From contig NZ_CP132230.1 of the NCBI RefSeq assembly GCF_030732225.1, forward strand, positions 834,001 through 898,000: a stretch of 64,000 nt of DNA. Direction: 5' to 3'. A program made the translations under genes and the position numbers. Of this stretch, positions 1 through 9,190 are shown piece after piece. The stretch's first letter is position 1; each line of letters opens with the position of its first letter. The notes beneath the pieces are model-generated. The model did no database searches and was not told the origin of the DNA. It worked only from the letters and a program-made list of their open reading frames with translations. Source of the stretch: Streptococcus iniae. GTDB taxonomy: Bacteria; Bacillota; Bacilli; Lactobacillales; Streptococcaceae.

Positions 1-1011
1 ACAACAAGAATGTTTTTCTACTCCAATCTCATGAATTTCTTTAAAAAAGAAATTAAGCTTGCAGATGATACCATATTTACGAGACCACAAATCGAAGTTA
101 ATACTGAAACTGGGGAGATAGTGTGGGATAAAGTAAAAGATATGCAAACTATTCGGAAAGTGATGTCATATCCTCAGGTTAATATTGTAATGAAAACAGA
201 AGTTCAAACAGGTGGGTTTTCTAAAGAATCTATTTGGCCAAAAGGTGATTCTGATAAATTGATTGCTCGTAAAAAGTCATGGGATCCTAAAAAATATGGT
301 GGTTTTGATAGCCCAATAATTGCTTATTCTGTATTAGTAGTTGCTAAAATTGCAAAAGGAAAAACTCAAAAACTAAAAACTATCAAAGAACTTGTGGGAA
401 TAAAAATAATGGAACAAGATGAATTTGAAAAAGATCCTATTGCCTTTCTTGAAAAGAAAGGTTATCAGGATATTCAAACTAGTTCTATTATTAAACTGCC
501 AAAATATAGTTTATTTGAATTAGAAAATGGTAGGAAACGGCTTCTAGCTAGTGCAAAGGAATTGCAAAAAGGTAATGAACTGGCCTTACCTAATAAATAT
601 GTTAAATTCTTATATCTTGCATCTCACTATACAAAATTTACTGGAAAAGAGGAAGATAGAGAGAAAAAGAGAAGCTATGTTGAAAGTCATTTGTATTATT
701 TTGATGAAATAATGCAAATTATTGTGGAATACTCTAATCGTTATATTTTGGCAGATAGTAATCTAATAAAAATACAAAATCTTTATAAAGAAAAAGACAA
801 CTTTAGTATAGAAGAACAAGCAATTAATATGTTAAACCTTTTCACATTTACCGATTTGGGTGCACCGTCAGCTTTTAAATTTTTTAATGGTGATATTGAT
901 AGGAAACGTTATTCATCAACAAATGAAATTATAAATAGTACATTAATCTATCAATCACCAACCGGACTTTATGAAACACGTATTGATTTAAGTAAACTTG
1001 GAGGGAAATAA
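1..1011 (+). CDS. cas9: Cas9 endonuclease, C-terminal part (left edge truncated)
   Basis: This is the last ~337 residues of a type II-A Cas9; the reading frame is open to base 1, so the gene starts upstream of the window. By comparison with the 1368-residue S. pyogenes protein it covers the end of the RuvC region and the whole PAM-interacting domain. Recognisable stretches are [46 protein letters not shown] and the ending [14 protein letters not shown]. The PAM-reading motif is DRKRYSST, with two arginines matching R1333 and R1335 of SpCas9, so an NGG PAM is inferred. The stop codon shares one base with the cas1 start. HNH, REC and the tracrRNA gene lie outside the window. Confidence 0.97.
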   Translation, partial: TTRMFFYSNLMNFFKKEIKLADDTIFTRPQIEVNTETGEIVWDKVKDMQTIRKVMSYPQVNIVMKTEVQTGGFSKESIWPKGDSDKLIARKKSWDPKKYGGFDSPIIAYSVLVVAKIAKGKTQKLKTIKELVGIKIMEQDEFEKDPIAFLEKKGYQDIQTSSIIKLPKYSLFELENGRKRLLASAKELQKGNELALPNKYVKFLYLASHYTKFTGKEEDREKKRSYVESHLYYFDEIMQIIVEYSNRYILADSNLIKIQNLYKEKDNFSIEEQAINMLNLFTFTDLGAPSAFKFFNGDIDRKRYSSTNEIINSTLIYQSPTGLYETRIDLSKLGGK

Positions 1012-1877
1012 TGGGTTGGCGAACTGTTATTGTCAATACACATTCTAAATTATCATATAAAAGTAACCATCTTATTTATAAGGATGCGTCTCGGACGGAA
1101 ATGATTCATCTGTCCGAGATTGACATCTTGTTACTAGAAACTACAGATATTGTGCTATCAACGATGTTAATAAAAAGACTAATTGATGAAAATATTTTAG
1201 TTATTTTTTGCGATGATAAGAGATTACCAACTGCATTGTTAGCTCCCTATTATGGAAGACATGATTCTAGTTTACAATTATCTAAGCAAATTTCATGGCC
1301 AGAAGATTTAAGAGCAGAAGTATGGACAAAAATTATTGCTCAAAAGATTTTAAATCAAAGCATGTATTTAGGTTCTTGTGGTTTTTATGAAAAATCTCAG
1401 TCAATAATTGATCTTTATAATGGTCTAGAAATTTTTGATCCAACTAATAGAGAAGGACACTCAGCAAGAATATATTTTAATACTTTATTTGGAAATGATT
1501 TTAGTCGTGAACAGGACAATGTTATTAATGCAGGTTTAGATTATGGCTATACACTTTTGTTAAGTATGTTTGCTCGTGAATTGGTTGTTTGTGGCTGTAT
1601 GACTCAATTTGGGTTGAAGCATTCTAATCAGTTTAACCACTTTAATTTTGCTAGTGATATTATGGAACCTTTTCGAATAATAGTTGATAAGATTGTCTAT
1701 GAGAATCGAAATAAAAGTTTTATACAGATTAAACGCTATCTGTTTTCAATTTTTTCAGAAACATATTTATATAATAATAAAGAAATGTACTTATCAAATA
1801 TTGTAAGTGATTATACAAAAAAAGTAGTCAAATCTTTGAATAATGAGGGGAAAGGAGTTCCTGAATTTAGGGTATGA
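1011..1877 (+). CDS. cas1: CRISPR integrase Cas1 (type II-A)
   Basis: Cas1 is the catalytic subunit of the Cas1-Cas2 complex that integrates new spacers at the leader end of the array. The 288-residue length matches S. pyogenes Cas1. Metal-binding catalytic residues are visible as E148 ([11 protein letters not shown]), H204 ([11 protein letters not shown]) and E219 (DIMEPFR). The start shares one base with the cas9 stop and the end overlaps cas2 by 4 bases, so cas9-cas1-cas2-csn2 is a tightly coupled operon. The gene looks intact, although its accessory partner csn2 downstream is broken. Confidence 0.97.
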   Translation: MGWRTVIVNTHSKLSYKSNHLIYKDASRTEMIHLSEIDILLLETTDIVLSTMLIKRLIDENILVIFCDDKRLPTALLAPYYGRHDSSLQLSKQISWPEDLRAEVWTKIIAQKILNQSMYLGSCGFYEKSQSIIDLYNGLEIFDPTNREGHSARIYFNTLFGNDFSREQDNVINAGLDYGYTLLLSMFARELVVCGCMTQFGLKHSNQFNHFNFASDIMEPFRIIVDKIVYENRNKSFIQIKRYLFSIFSETYLYNNKEMYLSNIVSDYTKKVVKSLNNEGKGVPEFRV

Positions 1878-2218
1878 GTTACAGATATATGCGTATGATA
1901 CTAATGTTTGATATGCCGACTGATACATCAGAAGAACGAAAAGCATATCGTAAATTTAGAACATTTTTACTGAGTGAAGGTTTTATTATGCATCAATTTT
2001 CGGTATATAGTAAATTACTGTTGAATAATTCTGCAAATACTGCGATGATTGATCGGTTGCAAGAAAATAATCCGAAAAGTGGAAACATAACACTTTTAAC
2101 AGTTACGGAGAAACAATTTGCACGAATGATTTACTTAAATGGTAATAGAGATACTTGTATTGCAAATTCTGATGATAGGATTGTGTTTTTAGGAGAGGAA
2201 TACAAGGATGAAACTTAA
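1874..2218 (+). CDS. cas2: CRISPR adaptation protein Cas2 (type II-A)
   Basis: A 114-residue Cas2, close to the 113 residues of the S. pyogenes protein. It bridges two Cas1 dimers in the spacer integration complex. The N-terminal ferredoxin-like strand [11 protein letters not shown] carries the conserved Asp (D13), and the sequence [15 protein letters not shown] is typical of the streptococcal family. It overlaps cas1 by 4 bases (ATGA) and csn2 by 11 bases. No damage is seen. Confidence 0.96.
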   Translation: MSYRYMRMILMFDMPTDTSEERKAYRKFRTFLLSEGFIMHQFSVYSKLLLNNSANTAMIDRLQENNPKSGNITLLTVTEKQFARMIYLNGNRDTCIANSDDRIVFLGEEYKDET

Positions 2219-2619
2219 TTTTCCAGTTTTTGATGAACCGATTACAATTGAAAAAGGAACAATTTTAGTTATTGAAAATAGAACAGTTTTTTCATCGTGT
2301 GCCAAGCATTTTTGTCAATATTCTGAAGAAGATGATTTAAAACTTTTTGATGAAAAATTTAAATCTATAAAAGAATCAGAAGTGATGCTTGTGACTGATA
2401 TTTTAGGGTATGATGTAAATGCTCCGTCATTGTTGAAACTGGTTCATTCTGATTTGGAAACTCAATTAAGTGATAAACCAGAAGTAAAATCAATGATCGA
2501 AAAACTTGCTGCAACTATTACCGAATTAATTGCTTATGAATGTTTAGAAAATGAGTTGGATTTAGAATACGATGAAATCACAGTTTTAGAGCTAATTAAG
2601 GCCTTAGGTGTAAAAATTG
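2208..2619 (+). pseudogene. csn2: csn2, 5' part, interrupted by an IS element
   Basis: The first 137 codons of Csn2, the type II-A protein that forms a DNA-encircling tetramer and is needed for spacer acquisition. Typical sequence includes [16 protein letters not shown] and [19 protein letters not shown]. After Lys136-Ile137 the frame enters an insertion sequence and ends at a stop at 2631-2633, giving a truncated 141-residue product. The missing 83 residues lie in the same frame after the element (3941-4192). 137+83 equals 220, the length of S. pyogenes Csn2, so the gene was intact before one clean insertion. Confidence 0.95.
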
Positions 2620-3933
2620 GATACTGTCAATAATTTTGTGTAAACACAAGAGTAGAGTTTTTGAATATTAGTCAAATAAGCTATCAAGTGTGTCAAAACA
2701 TACTCCGAATCCTTTATGAATACGAGCTCCGAACTTAATGTTATAGTCTTCGAAAATACTTACAAGGCATCGTTCTAAGGCTTCTTCATTTGGAAAAACC
2801 ACCCTCTTCTTGCTTTGTCGCTTGATTTCTTTATTGAGTGATTCAATCAAGTTTGTAGAGTAAATACTAGACCAAATGTGATGTGGAAATTGATAGAAAG
2901 TTAGGAGATTTTCAGTTGTTTCAAGTGATGTCATAACCTTTTTGTAACGAGGTTTCCACTCAGAAACAAATTGTTCCAATAATTTAATAGCCTCCTGTAA
3001 ATTTGTGGCACGATAAATCTGCTTGAACTGATTTAGAATAGGTGCCCTATCTACTCGTTTGACCTTACTGGAGATATTGCGACCAATGTGAACCAGACAC
3101 CGTTGCTGTTTAGCCATTGGATAGGCTTGTTGGATGATTTGATCCACACCGTTAAGCCCGTCTGTAACAACTAGAGAAACTTGCTTAAGTCCTTGATTTT
3201 GTAGCCTCTTAAGAAGATCTGACCAAGAGACATTATTTTCATTAGGGGCAATCTCATAGCCAAGAACTGATTTATACCCTTCAGGCGTGATACCAAGTGC
3301 AATGTGAATACATTCTTTACTGACCGTACCTCGTCGCAAGGGTAAGTAAGTTCCGTCTAGATACAAGACTGAGTAGTTAGTTTGAAAGGAACGCTCATGA
3401 AAGGCAGTGACACTTTCTTGAGTCACTTTTGTGATATTTGACACCGTTGCTGGACTGTAGTGGTGACCATACATGCGCTCAATAATGTCACTGATTTCGC
3501 GTGTCGTAACGCCAGTTTGATAGAGTTTAATCACCATCTCTTCCAAGTGGTCATCTCGTCTAGCATAAGATGGTAATAAAACTGGTGAAAACTCGCCGTT
3601 TCGATCTCTTGGAATGATTAAATTGACTAAGCCATACTTCGTTTCAAACTGTCGAGAGTAGGTCCCATTACGGCTATTACCTGTATTGTAACCTTCTTTT
3701 TTATATGGCTCATATCCAAGGAAAGCTGATAGTTCAACCTGCAAGAGATCATTCATAGCTATTTCTAAAGAGGATCGAAAGAATTCATCAATATCTTGTT
3801 TTTGCGCTAGGAAGTTAAGTAATTCTGTGGTAAACTGAGTCATGGGAATAAATCTCTTTCTAGTGAAGTGTCGTAACTCTACTATACAGGATTTATTCCT
3901 TTTTTGTGTTTACACAAGATATTTTACACTACC
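2620..3933. mobile_element. Complete IS256-family insertion sequence (IS1191-like), 1314 bp
   Basis: The element is flanked by an 8-bp direct repeat, AAAAATTG, at 2612-2619 and 3934-3941. The ends are imperfect inverted repeats: the left end begins GATACTGTCAATAATTTTGT and the complement of the right end begins GGTAGTGTAAAATATCTTGT, with further matching inward (GTGTAAACACAA). It carries one transposase gene on the minus strand. From memory, the size, the ~28-bp imperfect ends, the 8-bp duplication and the 391-residue transposase all fit IS1191 of S. thermophilus; I could not run an ISfinder comparison. An intact transposase and a perfect duplication suggest a recent insertion. Confidence 0.95.
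2668..3843 (-). CDS. IS256-family (Mutator-like) transposase
   Basis: A 391-residue DDE transposase. The acidic triad is visible: D163 in [10 protein letters not shown]228 in VVTDGLNGV, and E334 in [19 protein letters not shown]. The spacing matches IS256 transposase, and CLVHIGRN after the second Asp is the conserved C/H region. It spans most of the element in 2620-3933 and reads opposite to the cas genes. No frameshift or stop is seen, so it is probably functional. Confidence 0.96.
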   Translation of the reverse strand: MTQFTTELLNFLAQKQDIDEFFRSSLEIAMNDLLQVELSAFLGYEPYKKEGYNTGNSRNGTYSRQFETKYGLVNLIIPRDRNGEFSPVLLPSYARRDDHLEEMVIKLYQTGVTTREISDIIERMYGHHYSPATVSNITKVTQESVTAFHERSFQTNYSVLYLDGTYLPLRRGTVSKECIHIALGITPEGYKSVLGYEIAPNENNVSWSDLLKRLQNQGLKQVSLVVTDGLNGVDQIIQQAYPMAKQQRCLVHIGRNISSKVKRVDRAPILNQFKQIYRATNLQEAIKLLEQFVSEWKPRYKKVMTSLETTENLLTFYQFPHHIWSSIYSTNLIESLNKEIKRQSKKRVVFPNEEALERCLVSIFEDYNIKFGARIHKGFGVCFDTLDSLFD

Positions 3934-4192
3934 AAAAATTGAAACTCAAAGCGATACGTTTTTTGAAAAATGTCTGGAAATCGTACAAATATTTAAATAT
4001 TTAACTAAAAAGAAGTTACTAGTTTTTATTAATAGTGGAGCATACTTTACTAGAGATGAATTTGAGAAACTGTTAGAATATATTAGTTTGTCTAGTCAAC
4101 CAGTCTTATTTTTGGAACCAAGAAAGATGTATGATTTTCCTCAATATGTTTTAGATGAAGATCTTTTTATGCTAACTGAAAATATGGTATAA
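3934..4192 (+). pseudogene. csn2: csn2, 3' part after the IS insertion
   Basis: The frame resumes in the target duplication and continues [20 protein letters not shown] to [13 protein letters not shown] and the end TENMV, which is the C-terminal half of streptococcal Csn2. A reading frame from 3842 enters this segment from inside the IS, but no ribosome binding site of its own is obvious. The csn2 stop codon (4190-4192) lies inside the -10 element proposed for the CRISPR array. Confidence 0.93.
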
Positions 4193-4193
4193 T
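4185..4193 (+). promoter_or_regulatory. Probable promoter of the CRISPR array (extended -10)
   Basis: TGGTATAAT: a perfect TATAAT at 4188-4193 preceded by TG one base upstream (4185-4186). The -35 region is weak. It overlaps the last codons and stop of csn2 and would start pre-crRNA about 100 bases before the first repeat. Confidence 0.6.
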
Positions 4194-4297
4194 AGTATTA
4201 AGAAAGACAATAGTAATTAAAAGGATCATCAAGATAGAAGTCTAGCTGAGACAAATAGTGCGATTACGAAATTTTGTAGAAAAAATTTAGCTACGAG
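4193..4297 (+). promoter_or_regulatory. CRISPR leader with anchor sequence CTACGAG
   Basis: AT-rich leader between csn2 and the first repeat. It ends in CTACGAG (4291-4297), directly abutting repeat 1. Type II-A leaders of S. pyogenes end in the same sequence, which Cas1-Cas2 reads to place new spacers. It shows that the leader-proximal (newest) spacer is the one at 4334. Confidence 0.8.
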
Positions 4298-4927
4298 GTT
4301 TTAGAGCTGTGTTATTTTGAATGGTCCCAAAACAAGCGGAACAGATGACAATATATGATTTTTGTTTTAGAGCTGTGTTATTTTGAATGGTCCCAAAACC
4401 CTCACCATCAGGCAAAGACCTTGATACCTGTTTTAGAGCTGTGTTATTTTGAATGGTCCCAAAACCACCAGTAAGTGTCATCTGAGCAGTACCGTGTTTT
4501 AGAGCTGTGTTATTTTGAATGGTCCCAAAACTCCTTTTTGAGTAAAAGCTATTGTCTCATTGTTTTAGAGCTGTGTTATTTTGAATGGTCCCAAAACTAT
4601 ACGACTATAAACAGTTGCCAGCTTCATGTTTTAGAGCTGTGTTATTTTGAATGGTCCCAAAACGTTTTAGCTTTTTTAAATTCTTCTTGCTTCGTTTTAG
4701 AGCTGTGTTATTTTGAATGGTCCCAAAACGTGGCATTTTTGGAAATAGTTAGACAATTAGTTTTAGAGCTGTGTTATTTTGAATGGTCCCAAAACTTAGT
4801 ATTAAATATAATATCAACACCTTTAGTTTTAGAGCTGTGTTATTTTGAATGGTCCCAAAACTACAACAGTACCTATAAGTGTGGCTACACCGTTTTAGAG
4901 CTGTGTTTTTTTGTGTGTTTCTTTAAG
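4298..4927 (+). CRISPR. Type II-A CRISPR array, nine 30-bp spacers
   Basis: Nine identical 36-bp repeats begin at 4298, 4364, 4430, 4496, 4562, 4628, 4694, 4760 and 4826 (GTTTTAGAGCTGTGTTATTT, then TGAATGGTCCCAAAAC). A degenerate terminal repeat at 4892-4927 keeps about its first 16 bases. All nine spacers are exactly 30 bp: 4334-4363, 4400-4429, 4466-4495, 4532-4561, 4598-4627, 4664-4693, 4730-4759, 4796-4825 and 4862-4891. The repeat is of the S. pyogenes/S. agalactiae Cas9-dual-RNA type and is transcribed on the plus strand. I cannot assign spacer targets without a search. Confidence 0.99.
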
Positions 4928-4960
4928 GCAATATTTCCCATTTGAATAACTTACATATTC

Positions 4961-4998
4961 GGAAACCGCTTTCAAAAATAGTTTTTTTATGCTATACT
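4961..4998 (+). promoter_or_regulatory. ndk promoter with a cre-like dyad over the -35
   Basis: TATACT at 4993-4998 has an upstream TG (extended -10), and TTTCAA at 4970-4975 is 17 bp upstream. GGAAACCGCTTTCA (4961-4974) contains the dyad GAAA-CCGC-TTTC, close to the CcpA cre consensus except at its first two positions. CcpA control is possible but not established. Confidence 0.45.
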
Positions 4999-5023
4999 GA
5001 TAAAAAAGCTAAGTGAGGGCATT

Positions 5024-5446
5024 ATGGAAAAAACCTTTTTTATGATTAAACCAGATGGTGTTAAGCGGGGGCTGATTGGTCAGGTTCTTGAACGTATTGA
5101 GCGTAGGGGTTTTGTGATTGAGAAGTTGGAATTGCGTCAGGCTGATGCAGCAATTCTGAGAAAACATTATGATTTTCTGGTTGATAAACCGTTTTTTCCA
5201 GAGATTGAGGCTTACATGACAAGTGGTCCTCTGTTGATTGGTGTTTTGTCAGGCAATCGTGTGGTCTCTTCCTGGCGTATGATGATGGGGGTTACAAATC
5301 CTAAAGATGCCCTGCCAGGAACAATTAGAGGAGATTTTGGGCAAGCGCCAGGAGACGATGGTGGCATTCAAAATGTGGTGCACGGTTCAGATTCTATCGA
5401 CGCTGCAAGACGTGAAATTGATATCTGGTTTGCAAGTCAAGAGTAA
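5024..5446 (+). CDS. ndk: Nucleoside diphosphate kinase
   Basis: A 140-residue NDP kinase that transfers the gamma phosphate between nucleoside triphosphates and diphosphates through a phosphohistidine. Diagnostic sequences are [15 protein letters not shown] near the N-terminus and the active-site motif NVVHGSDS with H120. Length is normal for bacterial Ndk. The ATG follows a GTGAGGG ribosome binding site. It is monocistronic: its own promoter lies just after the CRISPR array, and a strong bidirectional terminator follows. Confidence 0.97.
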   Translation: MEKTFFMIKPDGVKRGLIGQVLERIERRGFVIEKLELRQADAAILRKHYDFLVDKPFFPEIEAYMTSGPLLIGVLSGNRVVSSWRMMMGVTNPKDALPGTIRGDFGQAPGDDGGIQNVVHGSDSIDAARREIDIWFASQE

Positions 5447-5457
5447 AAGCAGTAGCT

Positions 5458-5489
5458 AAAAAAGATAGGAAATGAATCCTATCTTTTTT
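5458..5489. terminator. Bidirectional terminator between ndk and the AP2-like gene
   Basis: A 13-bp perfect stem, AAAAAAGATAGGA paired with TCCTATCTTTTTT, with a 6-base loop. A and T runs on both sides let it serve both converging genes. Confidence 0.9.
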
Positions 5490-5494
5490 AAGTC

Positions 5495-5938
5495 TTAAGA
5501 GTCAAGTCGAGGAAGGAATTTACGTTCCAACGCTAAGCGATCCTGATAAGCCTCCTCTTTTGTTTTTCGTGTAACTCCTCTGTGATGAACTCCTTTGACA
5601 CAAATACGAGCAACATAACCTTTGTAGTGTTTGTAAACGCCTTTGTAACCACTTGTGTTGTTTTTGTTTTGTCTACCTTCAAACATATCCAGTTGGACAC
5701 CATCAACAATTTTCTTTTTGGCAGTTAGTGAAGACAAGTCTTTCATTCGTGTGTCCCTGTGTAAACAACCACATGAACGGGTGCGTCCTTGCCTAAGCAA
5801 GGAAGTGTATGCTTCAATAACTTTCCCGCAGTCACATTTGCAAATATACACTATTTCGTTGTTTCCAGCTTGTTTATCTGTTCGTTTAGCAACAGTAAGC
5901 CGTCCAAATCTCTCTCCAGTGAGATTCAGTTTTTTCAT
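5495..5938 (-). CDS. Phage-type zinc-ribbon plus AP2-like DNA-binding protein
   Basis: A 147-residue basic protein. The N-terminal half starts LTGERFGRLTVAKR and has clustered cysteines (C33, C35, C37, then C56 and C58 in RSCGCL), a putative zinc ribbon. The C-terminal half, NKNNTSGYKGVYKHYKGYVA, is an AP2/NUMOD-like DNA-binding domain. This arrangement is common in free-standing phage and mobile-element proteins related to homing endonucleases. No nuclease motif (HNH or GIY-YIG) is seen, so catalytic activity is not claimed. It stands alone between ndk and lepA, convergent with ndk, and is probably a remnant of mobile DNA. Confidence 0.7.
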   Translation of the reverse strand: MKKLNLTGERFGRLTVAKRTDKQAGNNEIVYICKCDCGKVIEAYTSLLRQGRTRSCGCLHRDTRMKDLSSLTAKKKIVDGVQLDMFEGRQNKNNTSGYKGVYKHYKGYVARICVKGVHHRGVTRKTKEEAYQDRLALERKFLPRLDS

Positions 5939-6082
5939 ACCTCAATTTTATCATAATTTCTGAACATTTTAATGACATTTCTGTAACAAATATTTCATAA
6001 AAACAGGAATATTCTGAAATTTCAGTCTAATAGAATGCTTCAAAATTCCAAGTCTTGCCCTATAGCTACTTATAGGCTTTTT

Positions 6083-6091
6083 TGATATAAT
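6083..6091 (+). promoter_or_regulatory. lepA promoter (extended -10)
   Basis: TGATATAAT: TATAAT at 6086-6091 with TG one base upstream; no good -35 at 17 bp. It lies about 35 bases before the lepA start. Confidence 0.6.
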
Positions 6092-6125
6092 AGAGGGAAA
6101 CGAAAAATGTGTATAGGAATAAAAA

Positions 6126-7958
6126 ATGAATAGTCAAGAATTAAAAAAACGCCAAGAGAAAATTCGTAATTTCTCTATCATTGCCCATATTGACCATGGG
6201 AAATCAACCTTAGCAGATAGAATTTTAGAAAAAACGGAGACAGTTTCTAGCCGTGAAATGCAAGCGCAGTTGCTTGATTCCATGGACTTGGAACGTGAAC
6301 GTGGCATTACCATTAAACTCAATGCTATTGAGCTTAATTATAAGGCAAAAGATGGGGAAACCTACATCCTTCATTTGATTGACACACCAGGACATGTCGA
6401 CTTTACTTATGAAGTGTCACGGTCTTTAGCGGCCTGTGAAGGTGCTGTTTTAGTTGTTGATGCTGCGCAAGGAATTGAAGCGCAAACCTTGGCAAATGTT
6501 TATCTGGCTTTGGATAACGACCTTGAGATTCTCCCAGTTATTAATAAAATTGATTTGCCAGCAGCTGACCCAGAACGTGTGCGTCAAGAAGTTGAAGATG
6601 TTATTGGGTTAGATGCCTCAGAGGCTGTGCTTGCATCAGCTAAAGCTGGTATTGGAATTGAAGAGATTTTAGAGCAAATTGTTGAAAAAGTTCCTGCACC
6701 AACAGGTGATGTTGAAAAACCATTGCAGGCTTTAATCTTCGACTCAGCTTACGATGCTTATCGTGGTGTTATCTTACAGGTTCGTATCATCAATGGTATT
6801 GTCAAACCCGGTGATAAGATTCAAATGATGTCAAATGGTAAAACTTTTGATGTGACTGAGGTTGGTATTTTCACTCCAAAAACAGTTGGTCGTGAATTCT
6901 TGGCAACGGGTGATGTTGGTTATATTGCTGCATCAATTAAAACGGTAGCTGACACACGTGTTGGTGACACAGTGACACTTGCAAATAATCCTGCACAAGA
7001 ACCACTGCACGGCTATAAACAAATGAACCCAATGGTTTTTGCGGGCTTGTATCCAATTGAATCCAACAAATACAATGATTTAAGAGAAGCTCTTGAAAAA
7101 TTGCAACTTAATGATGCTAGTCTTCAGTTTGAACCGGAGACTTCACAAGCTCTTGGCTTTGGTTTCCGTTGTGGTTTCCTTGGTCTTCTTCATATGGATG
7201 TTATTCAGGAACGCTTGGAGCGTGAGTTTAATATTGACCTTATTATGACGGCACCATCTGTTGTTTATCATGTTATGACGACTGATGGACAAATGCTTGA
7301 AGTGTCAAACCCATCTGAGTTTCCAGACCCAACAAAGGTTGATCATATCGAAGAGCCATATGTTAAAGCACAAATCATGGTTCCTCAAGAGTTTGTTGGT
7401 GCTGTAATGGAATTAGCCCAGCGTAAACGTGGGGATTTTGTTACTATGGATTATATTGATGATAATCGTGTTAATGTGATTTATCAAATTCCACTTGCTG
7501 AAATTGTTTTTGACTTTTTTGACAAACTGAAATCATCAACACGTGGTTACGCAAGTTTTGATTATGAAATTTCAGAATACCGAAAATCACAATTAGTGAA
7601 GATGGACATCCTGTTAAATGCTGAAAAAGTTGATGCTTTAAGCTTTATTGTTCATAAAGAATTTGCATATGAACGTGGAAAATTGATTGTTGAAAAATTG
7701 AAAAAAATTATTCCGCGTCAGCAGTTTGAGGTACCGATTCAGGCTGCTATTGGTCAAAAAATTGTTGCTCGAAGTGACATTAAAGCTCTTCGTAAAAACG
7801 TTTTGGCAAAATGTTATGGTGGTGACGTTTCTCGTAAACGTAAGCTGCTTGAAAAACAAAAAGCTGGTAAAAAACGTATGAAAGCTATCGGATCAGTAGA
7901 AGTCCCACAAGAAGCCTTCTTGAGTGTTCTTTCAATGGACGAAGATAGTAAAAAATAA
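6126..7958 (+). CDS. lepA: Elongation factor 4 (LepA), ribosome back-translocase GTPase
   Basis: A 610-residue translational GTPase of normal family length. The G1 motif is AHIDHGKST, the switch II region is DTPGH, and G4 is NKID. The EF-G-like domains and the LepA-specific C-terminal domain follow ([24 protein letters not shown]). LepA acts on stalled or mistranslocated ribosomes and in ribosome assembly. The start has an AGGA ribosome binding site and its own promoter, and a hairpin terminator follows immediately, so it is a single-gene unit. Confidence 0.98.
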   Translation: MNSQELKKRQEKIRNFSIIAHIDHGKSTLADRILEKTETVSSREMQAQLLDSMDLERERGITIKLNAIELNYKAKDGETYILHLIDTPGHVDFTYEVSRSLAACEGAVLVVDAAQGIEAQTLANVYLALDNDLEILPVINKIDLPAADPERVRQEVEDVIGLDASEAVLASAKAGIGIEEILEQIVEKVPAPTGDVEKPLQALIFDSAYDAYRGVILQVRIINGIVKPGDKIQMMSNGKTFDVTEVGIFTPKTVGREFLATGDVGYIAASIKTVADTRVGDTVTLANNPAQEPLHGYKQMNPMVFAGLYPIESNKYNDLREALEKLQLNDASLQFEPETSQALGFGFRCGFLGLLHMDVIQERLEREFNIDLIMTAPSVVYHVMTTDGQMLEVSNPSEFPDPTKVDHIEEPYVKAQIMVPQEFVGAVMELAQRKRGDFVTMDYIDDNRVNVIYQIPLAEIVFDFFDKLKSSTRGYASFDYEISEYRKSQLVKMDILLNAEKVDALSFIVHKEFAYERGKLIVEKLKKIIPRQQFEVPIQAAIGQKIVARSDIKALRKNVLAKCYGGDVSRKRKLLEKQKAGKKRMKAIGSVEVPQEAFLSVLSMDEDSKK

Positions 7959-7961
7959 ACC

Positions 7962-7988
7962 AAAACTCACTGTAAAAAGTGAGTTTTT
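7962..7988 (+). terminator. lepA terminator
   Basis: AAAACTCACT pairs with AGTGAGTTTT around a 6-base loop (7972-7977), followed by a short T run. Confidence 0.85.
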
Positions 7989-8065
7989 GTGCTTTATTCA
8001 ACACTTTGACTGCTCATTATGGCTTATTTTTTGCTACAATAGGACTAAAGTGATGAGGAGGTAAA

Positions 8066-8512
8066 ATGATGATTGATAAGGAAAAATTACGACAAACTAT
8101 TGGTGATTTGGCCTATAAGGTTACACAAGAAGCAGCAACAGAACCAGCCTTTACTGGGGAATACGATCACTTTTTTGAAAAAGGAATCTATGTTGATGTT
8201 GTGGATGGACAGGTTTTGTTTTCTTCAGATGACAAGTACCAGTCAGGTTGTGGTTGGCCGGCATTTACTAAGCCGATTGATAATCGTCAGGTGACCAATC
8301 ATCAGGATAATTCTTACGGCATGCGTCGGGTGGAAATTAAGAGTCGACAGGCACAATCCCATCTGGGTCATGTTTTTAATGATGGGCCAAAAGAAGAAGG
8401 TGGGTTAAGGTATTGCATCAACTCCGCAGCCTTACGTTTTATTCCTTATGAGCAAATGGCTAAAGAAGGCTATGGCGAGTGGCTGTCGCTTTTTGATGGC
8501 AAAAAGGAGTAA
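8066..8512 (+). CDS. msrB: Peptide methionine-R-sulfoxide reductase MsrB
   Basis: A 148-residue MsrB that reduces methionine-R-sulfoxide in oxidised proteins. The catalytic cysteine is C117 in [14 protein letters not shown], and C62 in SGCGWPAF is the likely resolving cysteine. The histidines of SHLGHVF and the RRVEIKS segment complete the site. No CxxC zinc motifs are present, as in the zinc-free class. A GGAGG site sits 6 bases before the ATG, and an extended -10 (TGCTACAAT, ending 8040) lies upstream. It is the first gene of a close run with the HD hydrolase and GNAT genes. Confidence 0.96.
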   Translation: MMIDKEKLRQTIGDLAYKVTQEAATEPAFTGEYDHFFEKGIYVDVVDGQVLFSSDDKYQSGCGWPAFTKPIDNRQVTNHQDNSYGMRRVEIKSRQAQSHLGHVFNDGPKEEGGLRYCINSAALRFIPYEQMAKEGYGEWLSLFDGKKE

Positions 8513-8514
8513 GC

Positions 8515-9171
8515 ATGTTAAGTCCCAAAGAAAAAGATATCTTAGCAGCTGCTGAAAAATGGGTGTCACAAAAATTGGCAGATGATGCAAGCGGTCATGA
8601 CTGGTGGCACATCGTACGTGTCCGCAACACAGCAGTGACCATTGCTCAAAAAGAAAATGCCAATCTATTCATCTGCCAATTAGCAGCATTGTTGCATGAC
8701 ATGACAGATGAAAAACTTCATCAAGATAGGGTAAAGGCTGAAAAGGACTTGAAGAATTGGTTAGAGCAGCAGTCTTTAGCAGCTAGCCAAAAGCAACAAA
8801 TCAGGGACATCATTGAAAGTATTTCTTTTAAAGCAGGGCATGGAAAACCTGCTGAAAGCATAGAGGCTAAAGTGGTTCAAGACGCAGATCGCCTCGACGC
8901 TATTGGAGCTATTGGAATTGCCCGGTGTATGGCCTATTCGGGTCATAAAGGAAGACTGATTCATGATCCTAATAGAAAAGCACGACAGAACTTGTCTGTT
9001 GATGATTATCGCAATGGCAAGGACACAGCTATTATGCATTTTTACGAAAAATTATTACAGTTAAAAGATTTGATGAATACAGAATATGGCTATTTTTTAG
9101 CGCAGCAAAGACACGCTTTTTTAGAAAGTTATTTAGAAGAATTTTATGCTGAGTGGGATGGATTGCGTTAG
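8515..9171 (+). CDS. HD-domain phosphohydrolase (YpgQ/YedJ-like)
   Basis: A 218-residue HD-superfamily metal-dependent phosphohydrolase. Metal ligands are visible as H32 (GHDWWHIVRVRN), H61-D62 (ALLHDMTDEK) and an Asp in VVQDADRLDAIG. The pattern matches B. subtilis YpgQ, which hydrolyses nucleoside triphosphates in vitro, but the in vivo substrate is unknown. It starts 3 bases after msrB with an AAGGAG site inside the msrB end, so the two are co-transcribed. Confidence 0.88.
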   Translation: MLSPKEKDILAAAEKWVSQKLADDASGHDWWHIVRVRNTAVTIAQKENANLFICQLAALLHDMTDEKLHQDRVKAEKDLKNWLEQQSLAASQKQQIRDIIESISFKAGHGKPAESIEAKVVQDADRLDAIGAIGIARCMAYSGHKGRLIHDPNRKARQNLSVDDYRNGKDTAIMHFYEKLLQLKDLMNTEYGYFLAQQRHAFLESYLEEFYAEWDGLR

Positions 9172-9190
9172 CCATTAGTAAGAGGAAAAA

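Noticed and set aside
3842..3933. Possible new fusion protein starting inside the IS and continuing into csn2
   Set aside because: No ribosome binding site or promoter is evident, and only the csn2 C-terminal part is real protein sequence.
4287..4945. Repetitive open frames through the CRISPR array (repeated VLELCYFEWSQN on the plus strand, FGTIQNNTALK on the minus strand)
   Set aside because: They are translations of the repeats, whose 66-bp period keeps the frame open; not genes.
5655..5963. Plus-strand frame opposite the AP2-like gene
   Set aside because: Antisense shadow with no ribosome binding site or family features.
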